Below, piece after piece: positions 1 through 4,985 of a DNA stretch of 8,819 nt. Below the pieces are notes generated by a model. The model was not told where the DNA came from. It made no database searches and saw only the letters and a program-made list of their open reading frames with translations. This DNA comes from Candidatus Sulfopaludibacter sp. SbA3 (GTDB taxonomy: Bacteria; Acidobacteriota; Terriglobia; Bryobacterales; Bryobacteraceae). Each line of letters opens with the position of its first letter. The first letter of the stretch is position 1. The position numbers and the translations under genes are program-made. Where the stretch lies: assembly GCA_945900935.1 (NCBI GenBank), contig CAMDKT010000220.1:1-8819 (forward strand), in the 5' to 3' direction.

Positions 1-343
1 TAAGGCCGTTCGTTAAAACCCCAAATCGAGCGGCGGTCACATGAAAATAACGGAAAAGTTGGCCGCAGTGGTTGATGTCCAATTCTGCGCCACACTTCTT
101 GCACTCGAAAAGAATGATCGGCTTTCCATCTCGAAGGACTGCGTAGTCCACCTTTTCACCCTTCTTTGTGCCGATATCTGCAATCAGTTCAGGCGTCACC
201 TCTAACGGGTCGAAGACGTTATATCCAAGCAGTTGAATGAAGGGCATAACCATCGCATTCTTTGTCGCCTCTTCTGTCTGGACAATATCTTTTGTGTTCG
301 CAACCCTTGTGGAAAGGACTCTTAGTTGATCGATAAAATCCAT
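1..343 (-). CDS. Type I restriction HsdR N-terminal-like (HSDR_N) nuclease-domain protein, 3' end cut off by the window
   Basis: I translated this frame by hand: 114 codons from an ATG at 343-341, still open at the left edge. An SD-like GAGGAGA at 357-351 lies 7 nt before the ATG and supports this start. Residues about 62-83 carry a PD-(D/E)xK nuclease signature: Asp66 in KVDYAV, then Glu80 and Lys82 in the strand IILFECKK. This is followed by a Gln-containing helix (GQLFRYF, 94-100) and the strand ARFGVLTNG (105-113). The arrangement matches the N-terminal domain of type I restriction R subunits and of small stand-alone proteins with the same domain (HSDR_N, COG4748-like). In those families the domain cuts DNA or has an unknown role. 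Whether a helicase follows cannot be seen. G+C is visibly lower than in the operon to the right, and rare-type Arg and Leu codons (AGA, AGG, CTA) appear early. This fits horizontal acquisition and a defence or island role. Confidence 0.72.
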   Translation of the reverse strand, partial: MDFIDQLRVLSTRVANTKDIVQTEEATKNAMVMPFIQLLGYNVFDPLEVTPELIADIGTKKGEKVDYAVLRDGKPIILFECKKCGAELDINHCGQLFRYFHVTAARFGVLTNGL

Positions 344-370
344 TGGGCTTTCTCCTCGAATTCACGTTGG

Positions 371-406
371 GCCGATTGGGCAAGTTGATTCCTGAAGCCA
401 ATCGGC
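371..406. repeat. Perfect 9-bp inverted repeat in the leader of the nuclease-like gene
   Basis: GCCGATTGG at 371-379 is exactly mirrored by CCAATCGGC at 398-406, with 18 nt between. It lies between the promoter-like sequence (459-487) and the SD (351-357) of the nuclease-like gene, so it would be in the transcribed leader. It could be a dimeric repressor operator or an RNA hairpin that ends just upstream of the ribosome-binding site. The repeat is seen directly; the function is inferred. Confidence 0.5.
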
Positions 407-458
407 GGATTTTGCCTGCCAGATAATGCGGCCTCGACAGTTTCTATGGCGTTATCGT

Positions 459-487
459 ATTCTAACGGCCCCCCACCGTGTTAGCAA
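459..487 (-). promoter_or_regulatory. Candidate sigma70-type promoter for the nuclease-like gene
   Basis: On the minus strand, TTGCTA (487-482) is followed after exactly 17 nt by TAGAAT (464-459). These resemble -35 and -10 boxes, each with about two mismatches to consensus. Transcription would begin near 452 and give a leader of roughly 110 nt before the ATG at 343, containing the 371-406 inverted repeat. This is a consensus match by eye only. Confidence 0.4.
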
Positions 488-613
488 CCAGAGATGCTGG
501 TCCTGTATGCAAGAGGCTGGAGCACGGCTCAACCCCTTCAAGGTCCGCGAATGAATTGCCTGCAATCCAGCCACATCTCGCGACGTGTCCGTCCTAAATT
601 TCTGTGACCGTTT

Positions 614-634
614 TTGTGCGTACTCTGTGCGTAC
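614..634. repeat. Short tandem-like direct repeat GTGCGTAC
   Basis: GTGCGTAC occurs at 616-623 and again at 627-634, three bases apart, with a T and a further pyrimidine or T before each copy. The 11-bp period is close to one helical turn, so a protein could contact both copies on one face of the DNA. Integrase arm sites or a regulator site are possible given the neighbouring tRNA-like segment. No function can be shown. Confidence 0.35.
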
Positions 635-678
635 GCTACCTGATTGGAACTCTTTGATTCTTCGCTACTAACAGCAAA

Positions 679-698
679 GGTTGGCAACCAGCCCAACC
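679..698 (-). terminator. Weak stem-loop downstream of the operon, possible terminator
   Basis: GGTTGG (679-684) and CCAACC (693-698) form a 6-bp stem with an 8-nt loop. Read on the minus strand the stem is followed by TTTGCTGTT, a poor T tract. It lies about 70 nt past the stop codon of the AAA+ gene and could end operon transcription. An overlapping alternative hairpin (GGTTGGCAACC, 679-689) makes the assignment weaker. Confidence 0.2.
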
Positions 699-718
699 CC
701 TGCATATTGAACTCGGTT

Positions 719-748
719 TTTTAAGTCCGTTGCGTCTGCCGGTTTCGC
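719..748 (-). pseudogene. tRNA-Leu(UAA)-like fragment (D arm to anticodon loop), possible attachment-site remnant
   Basis: Read on the minus strand from 748 to 719, this segment follows the usual bacterial tRNA-Leu(UAA) pattern: a GCG/CGC D stem, a D loop containing GGCAGACGC, then an anticodon arm start ACGGACTTAAAA with anticodon TAA. The 22 bases 740-719 match the form I remember for this tRNA throughout. The similarity then stops: the 3' side of the anticodon stem should be TCCGT but reads AACCG, and no convincing variable arm, T arm or acceptor partner follows. The tRNA cannot fold as a working molecule. It begins 18 nt after the AAA+ stop codon. The most natural reading is a leftover tRNA fragment at an integration junction; a decayed tRNA gene is the alternative. 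The match is from memory, not from a search. Confidence 0.5.
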
Positions 749-765
749 GGCCCAGACCCAATAAA

Positions 766-2472
766 CTACTCCCCAACCAGCATTTTCAACTCCGCCAGCC
801 GCCGCCCTAACTCCTCCCGCTCCATATGCCGGTACTTCTCCGGCAGCAGACTGCGCCGTGTACACTCAGAAACCGCGATGAGCGTCTGCATTTCAATCTC
901 CGCCGGATACGATGGCGGGATGAAATCCTCCAGCACATACGTTAAATCCGCCGCGTCCACTGCTGTCTCTTTTTCCAGCGCGCTCTTCATGCTCGCTCGC
1001 ACCAGAATCGCCTCAATATCGGCGCCCGACATCGTTCCCGCTTTCTCCAAAAACAGCTTCTCCACCTCCGGCGAAGCCAGCGCCACTCCTGTCTTCTTCA
1101 TCATCGCCCGCAACATCGCCATCCGGTCCTCGTCAGTGTCCGGATAGAACAGCGCGAGGTGCTCCTCGGCGCGCCCCTGCCGCTTCAAATCCACCGGCAA
1201 CAAATCCGGCCGGCACGTCAGCAGGAACCACACCACTTTGCCGCGATTCTCCGTATTGCCCATGAACTGGGCGATCTGCGCGAACACACGCCCGCTCACG
1301 CCCGAGTCGCCGCCTGATGACCGGTCGCCCAACTGCGCGTCCGCCTCATCGACAATCACCATGATCGGACTCATCGCCTGCAACAGAGCCAGCACGCGCT
1401 GCAAATTCGCTTCCGTCTGCCCCTGCCACATGGACCGGAAATTCTTCAGCACCACGGCTGGAATGCCCACATCACCGGCGAAGCACGTGGCCAGGAACGT
1501 CTTCCCTGTGCCGACAGGTCCGCACAACACATAGCCCATGGGCACCACGTCGCTGCGTCCCGCGCGAATGGCGGTGGCGGCATCGGAGAGCATTTGCTTG
1601 GCCGCCGCCGAACCGGACACATTCGCCAGCGTAAACCGCGTCTGCACGAACTCCAACATGCCGCCGCTTTCGGCCTCTATCATTTCGCGCTTGCGCCGGC
1701 CCAATTCCTTCGCCGTCAGCGGTGCCTTGTTGTGATGCGCGTGCGCCAGCAGCCCCTGCAATTGCAGCCGTTTCAAGCCGCTGGTCAACGCCGCCAACAC
1801 CAACGGCGACACGTCGGAGCCCTCCGGCAGTGGCGTCTGGCGCAACTGCCATTCAATGAATTCCAGCCGCTCGGGCGCGTCGGGCAGCGGAATCGAAACC
1901 GACGCCACGCCCGGATGCTGAATGATACCCTGATTCAATTCCAGCAGGTTTTCGGCGATCAAACAAATCGTCACATCCTGTTTCAGAAACGCCGGATTCT
2001 GCGCCCACCGTTTCAAAATCACCAGCGCGTTGCGGTCTTCCGGCGAGAGGCTTTGCATATTCCCGGCCGGCGCCACTGTCTCCGCGAATGAAATTGAGAA
2101 CGCAATTTTCCGGTTATCCAGCAGCCGCAGCCGCAGATAGTTGTCCAGAATATTCATCACCCCATCGGGGTTACGCGGCAATCCGCCAGCGTAATTGGTG
2201 CCGTGAAACGAGTCATACCCGGACAACGCCGACCGGAAATCCGCCTGCATTTCATTCGTCGAAAACGACAGCCCGCCGCCGCGGTCATAGTCGAAAACAA
2301 TCTGCCGCTGACCGAAGAGTCCCTTCTGCAAGAACTCCTTCAACGAAACAAACTCCTGCCGCAGCGGCACTAGATCATGCACGTTATCATGCAGCACGAA
2401 CTGCACGTAGGCGCCGGAATAATACTTCTCGGAGAGGTCCTGCGCCCAACGGGGCCATTGCGTCTCAACCAT
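766..2472 (-). CDS. AAA+ ATPase with a degenerate N-terminal AAA-like module and an active C-terminal AAA domain
   Basis: From the ATG at 2472 the protein has 568 residues. That ATG overlaps the upstream stop codon by 8 nt (ATGGTTGA), with AAGGA 11 nt ahead; a TTG 24 nt further upstream is a less likely start. The C-terminal domain (about 285-515) is a classical AAA module. It has Walker A GPVGTGKT (318-325), an aromatic pore-loop segment with Trp349 before GQTE, Walker B MVIVDEAD (371-378), two likely arginine fingers in RQGR (Arg431, Arg434) and the helix MSGADIEAI (481-489). The usual sensor-1 Asn is Cys420 (LTCRPD). Residues 1-270 hold AAA-like strands (IVFDYD; IAFSISFAET; VTICLIAENL; VSIPLPDAPER) but no P-loop, as in Ycf46/SpoVK-type two-module proteins. 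It is last in the operon and has no membrane segment, so it is likely a cytoplasmic remodeller acting on its neighbours. Confidence 0.85.
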   Translation of the reverse strand: MVETQWPRWAQDLSEKYYSGAYVQFVLHDNVHDLVPLRQEFVSLKEFLQKGLFGQRQIVFDYDRGGGLSFSTNEMQADFRSALSGYDSFHGTNYAGGLPRNPDGVMNILDNYLRLRLLDNRKIAFSISFAETVAPAGNMQSLSPEDRNALVILKRWAQNPAFLKQDVTICLIAENLLELNQGIIQHPGVASVSIPLPDAPERLEFIEWQLRQTPLPEGSDVSPLVLAALTSGLKRLQLQGLLAHAHHNKAPLTAKELGRRKREMIEAESGGMLEFVQTRFTLANVSGSAAAKQMLSDAATAIRAGRSDVVPMGYVLCGPVGTGKTFLATCFAGDVGIPAVVLKNFRSMWQGQTEANLQRVLALLQAMSPIMVIVDEADAQLGDRSSGGDSGVSGRVFAQIAQFMGNTENRGKVVWFLLTCRPDLLPVDLKRQGRAEEHLALFYPDTDEDRMAMLRAMMKKTGVALASPEVEKLFLEKAGTMSGADIEAILVRASMKSALEKETAVDAADLTYVLEDFIPPSYPAEIEMQTLIAVSECTRRSLLPEKYRHMEREELGRRLAELKMLVGE

Positions 2473-3367
2473 TGCGCGTCCGGTCCTTCTGGTCAAACGG
2501 ATTCAGCGAGCCCGACGGCCCGCTCGCCATCGGCAAAATTGTATCCCCGCCCGCGATCGCAAAGAAATCTTCAATCTCACGCACCGTGGCCTCCGTGTTT
2601 TCTACATCGGCAATCAGCCCGTCCAACCGCTCCGCCACCATCTGCGGATCGCTCAGCGTCACCGACTGATCCCGGATCAACTCCAGCACATCTTCAATCG
2701 CTTCCACCTGCACGTTGATCACCTGCAAATCGTCAACGATTTTCCGGAAGCGCTCCTGGCGCTTTTTCAGAATTTCAATGCGTTTTTTATTGATCTCCTG
2801 CACCTTCGCCGGCTGCTTCGCCAAGTCCCGCTCCAGCCCCTCGATATCCTTGTCGATCACCAGGGGATTTGCCCGCTGCAAGTGATCGGTGTACATCATC
2901 CCGGCATTCGACAATCGCAGAAACGAGTGCAACAAACCGTCCAGCCGGTCCGACATCTGATCAACGAATATTTGCGAAGTCGATGACAACCGCGCATAGT
3001 TCCCGCGAATCATCTGGCACAGCTGCTGCAGCTTGCCGTAGCGGTCCCGCACCATCGGCGTCAGTTGTATCTGCATCTGCCGGACCTTGGCGTCGTGGGC
3101 CTTCTTGTCCGCTTCGTATTTCCAGCTCCGCACCAGGCGCCGGAACGCGCTCGATTGCGGGACGACCGCCAGATACATCATCTCCGCGCCCGCGGCCAGC
3201 AGGATCGGCAACGCCGTTCCCGATACCAGTGCGAACAGCGCCGCCCCAACCAAACCGATGACGTTGTACTGCCACTTGAAGGCCTCCTTCAAGTAGTTCG
3301 CGCTCCCGGTCTCTATCTCGTCAACCTTGTTGACAATCTGAGACTTGTAATTGTAATCGTCTGGCAT
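2465..3367 (-). CDS. Two-transmembrane protein with a long cytoplasmic coiled-coil region
   Basis: I do not recognise a named family. The protein has 300 residues. Residues 1-33 are polar, followed by a hydrophobic hairpin of two membrane segments (about 35-50 and 52-69) split by a short TALP turn. The rest is highly charged and helical. Residues about 170-232 and 240-268 have heptad-like spacing and many Lys, Glu and Arg (KKRIEILKKRQERFRK), so a coiled coil is likely. The charged residues flanking the hairpin suggest that both ends face the cytoplasm. The start at 3367 lies 5 nt after the ATPase stop and has no clear SD, which suggests translational coupling. The stop overlaps the AAA+ start by 8 nt. 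That tight coupling suggests a membrane anchor, adaptor or substrate for the AAA+ ATPase, perhaps linking it to the ABC transporter or PspA. Confidence 0.82.
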   Translation of the reverse strand: MPDDYNYKSQIVNKVDEIETGSANYLKEAFKWQYNVIGLVGAALFALVSGTALPILLAAGAEMMYLAVVPQSSAFRRLVRSWKYEADKKAHDAKVRQMQIQLTPMVRDRYGKLQQLCQMIRGNYARLSSTSQIFVDQMSDRLDGLLHSFLRLSNAGMMYTDHLQRANPLVIDKDIEGLERDLAKQPAKVQEINKKRIEILKKRQERFRKIVDDLQVINVQVEAIEDVLELIRDQSVTLSDPQMVAERLDGLIADVENTEATVREIEDFFAIAGGDTILPMASGPSGSLNPFDQKDRTRNG

Positions 3368-3372
3368 GCAAT

Positions 3373-4197
3373 CTACAGCGAGGCGAAGCGCGCTCGAATC
3401 TCCTCAATCAGGCGCTGAAATGCAGGATCGGCGGTTAGTCCCTTTCGCCACGCCAGTCCCAATTCTCCCAGATTGTAGACCTCCATTACGCGCGCCCCCG
3501 GCAGTGGCTTGCCCGCGGCGTCCCGTTCGCGGCCCAGCAGCACGACCATGTCGGCAATTTCGCAGACCGAGGCGATGTCGTGGCTGACGATGATGGTCGT
3601 GTTCAGCGTATGCGCGTGGGTCACTTCGTTGATCAACTCCTGCACGGCGTCCAGCGCTACGACGTCCAACCCCGAGAACGGCTCGTCCATCAGCAGGAAC
3701 TGCTCGCTGCACATGATCTGTTGCGCGATGGCGACGCGCTGCCGCTGCCCGCCCGATAGCTGCGCCGGATAAAATTCGCGCCGGTCATACAGGCTGAATC
3801 GCTGCAACAACTCCTTCGCCCGCTTGTCGCAATCCCCAGTCGATTTCCCGCTCCGCGCACCGGCCACTATCAGGTTGCTCCACACCGTGCGATGCTCAAA
3901 CAACGGATAGTGCTGCGCCACCACGCCCACCATTCCGCGCTTCACCGTCTTGCCCGGATGCCCGATCAGGACCTCGCCCGAATCCGGCTGGTTCAACCCG
4001 GCCAGAATCCGGAACAACTGTGTCTTCCCAATCCCCGACGGCCCCAGCAAACCCACAATCTGACCCGTCGTGCTTTCCGCCCGGTGAATGTCCAATATCT
4101 CAAAACTCAAATCGCGCAGAATCGGATTCCCGCCCAGCCGCAACGAAACATTCTTCACCTGCAGAACCGGTTCGAGAATCTCATAGGCGTTCGGCAT
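3373..4197 (-). CDS. ABC transporter ATP-binding protein, NitT/TauT type
   Basis: This is the cytoplasmic ATPase of the ABC importer encoded with the adjacent permease. From the ATG at 4197 it has 274 residues and shows every motif of an active ABC ATPase. These are Walker A GPSGIGKT (52-59), Q-loop Gln95 (VVAQHYPLF), signature LSGGQRQR (147-154), Walker B FLLMDEP (167-173), D-loop SGLD and switch His206 (IVSHD). A small insertion near residues 36-46 (DIHRAESTTG) precedes the Walker A strand. The C-terminal tail, about 50 residues past the core, includes AWRKGLTADPAFQRLIEEI. I chose the ATG because GGAG lies 8 nt upstream and TGATG overlaps the permease stop by one base; a GTG at 4200 is the alternative and would overlap by 4 nt. 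The substrate cannot be told from the sequence. Confidence 0.93.
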   Translation of the reverse strand: MPNAYEILEPVLQVKNVSLRLGGNPILRDLSFEILDIHRAESTTGQIVGLLGPSGIGKTQLFRILAGLNQPDSGEVLIGHPGKTVKRGMVGVVAQHYPLFEHRTVWSNLIVAGARSGKSTGDCDKRAKELLQRFSLYDRREFYPAQLSGGQRQRVAIAQQIMCSEQFLLMDEPFSGLDVVALDAVQELINEVTHAHTLNTTIIVSHDIASVCEIADMVVLLGRERDAAGKPLPGARVMEVYNLGELGLAWRKGLTADPAFQRLIEEIRARFASL

Positions 4198-4985
4198 CAC
4201 TTACGCTCCAATGTCAGTTCCGCGTACGGGCACACCAACCGCTTGAACAGTCCGATCCCATAATCCTGCCCAAGCCCCACCGACAAAATCACCAACTGAA
4301 TCGCGAATACTTCCGCCAAATGAAAATGCTTGTTCTGGTTCAGCAGCATGGCGCCGACACCGCCCTCGGCCCGCGAAATCCCCTCCACCATCGTCAGCAT
4401 CATCCAGCCAATGGCCGCGTTCTGCCGCATCACTTCGATGGCTTCATCAAACGTCCCCAGCACCACCACTTCCCAAACTACACGCCATTCGCTCATTCGC
4501 AGCGTCCGCGCATGGTCGAACTTCGATTTCGGTATCGCCTCTATTTCCGCCGCCATCGACGTCACGAAGAACACCGTCATGCCAAACACTAGCAGCGAAA
4601 CTTTCAAATTCCGTCCGCCGCCGACGAGCAGCGTAAACACGAAGGTCAGCCCGATCAAGCCGAGAAACCGCCCCTTCGCCACCGCCCCGGCGAGCGGGCG
4701 GAAGAACGGCATCACCGTGCAATAACAGAGGCCCAGCGAGAGAGCTACCGTCCACGCCAGCGCTTCCAAATTCAGCAAAAAGCTGGTGATCAACTCCTGT
4801 CCCAACCCCTGCTCCATCCAAAGTTTTCCCAGTGCCGCGAACACCTCTGGAGGCGTGGGCAGCACTTGGAATGGAGCTACAAACCAAATCACCAAAGCGA
4901 GCACCGCTTGCACGGCCACCACAATCCGCATGGCGGAAGAGGTGGCCGTGTGGTTCGGCTCAAACACTCTGGTTACATCGTTCAT
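4197..4985 (-). CDS. ABC transporter permease, NitT/TauT (SsuC/TauC-like) family
   Basis: This is the inner-membrane channel subunit of the ABC importer, 262 residues. Hydrophobic segments lie at about 20-38, 66-86, 106-122, 128-146, 190-203 and 224-243, matching the usual six-helix binding-protein-dependent permease. The cytoplasmic coupling region (about 157-205) has the family layout, with ARTLRMSEWRVVWEVVV followed by a loop and a Gly-Trp helix (AAIGWMMLTMVEGIS). The EAA-loop Gly is not in its common form. This layout resembles permeases for sulfonates, nitrate or related small anions, but family membership does not fix the substrate. The ATG at 4985 overlaps the stop of the binding-protein gene by 4 nt (ATGA), and the stop overlaps the ATPase start. 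The three transporter parts are therefore translationally coupled. Confidence 0.88.
   Translation of the reverse strand: MNDVTRVFEPNHTATSSAMRIVVAVQAVLALVIWFVAPFQVLPTPPEVFAALGKLWMEQGLGQELITSFLLNLEALAWTVALSLGLCYCTVMPFFRPLAGAVAKGRFLGLIGLTFVFTLLVGGGRNLKVSLLVFGMTVFFVTSMAAEIEAIPKSKFDHARTLRMSEWRVVWEVVVLGTFDEAIEVMRQNAAIGWMMLTMVEGISRAEGGVGAMLLNQNKHFHLAEVFAIQLVILSVGLGQDYGIGLFKRLVCPYAELTLERK

Larger units (their letters stand above)
344..765. other. Non-coding junction region between the operon and the nuclease-like gene
   Basis: I see no convincing gene in this 422-bp stretch. The short open frames have no SD, no recognisable motif and poor codon use. It holds, from right to left, a tRNA-Leu(UAA)-like segment (719-748), a weak stem-loop (679-698), a short direct repeat (614-634), a promoter-like sequence on the minus strand (459-487) and a perfect inverted repeat (371-406). 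A further hairpin, GTCTG/CAGAC with an inner CCG/CGG (734-757), follows the AAA+ stop codon but has no T-run after it. Composition shifts here from the GC-rich operon to lower G+C. I read it as the boundary between the core operon and acquired DNA. Confidence 0.6.

Noticed and set aside
219..401. Minus-strand open frame of 60 codons
   Set aside because: It overlaps the start of the nuclease-like gene in another frame. The hand-translated frame from 343 has a real motif and a good SD, and this one does not.
625..655. T-arm-like sequence (GTTCCAATC on the minus strand) as the missing 3' half of the tRNA
   Set aside because: The flanking bases cannot form a T stem, and the distance from the anticodon part is too long for a tRNA.
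668..865. Minus-strand open frame of 65 codons
   Set aside because: It overlaps the end of the AAA+ gene in another frame and is low-complexity Ala/Gly/Val.
2473..2496. Upstream TTG start for the AAA+ gene
   Set aside because: The ATG at 2472 overlaps the preceding stop by 8 nt, has AAGGA ahead, and starts a sequence that looks folded from the first residues. The extra MTRRTGRA is just the overlap read in another frame.
2088..2669. Plus-strand open frame of 193 codons
   Set aside because: It crosses the AAA+/coiled-coil gene junction antisense and has a Ser/Arg/Pro-rich product without motifs.
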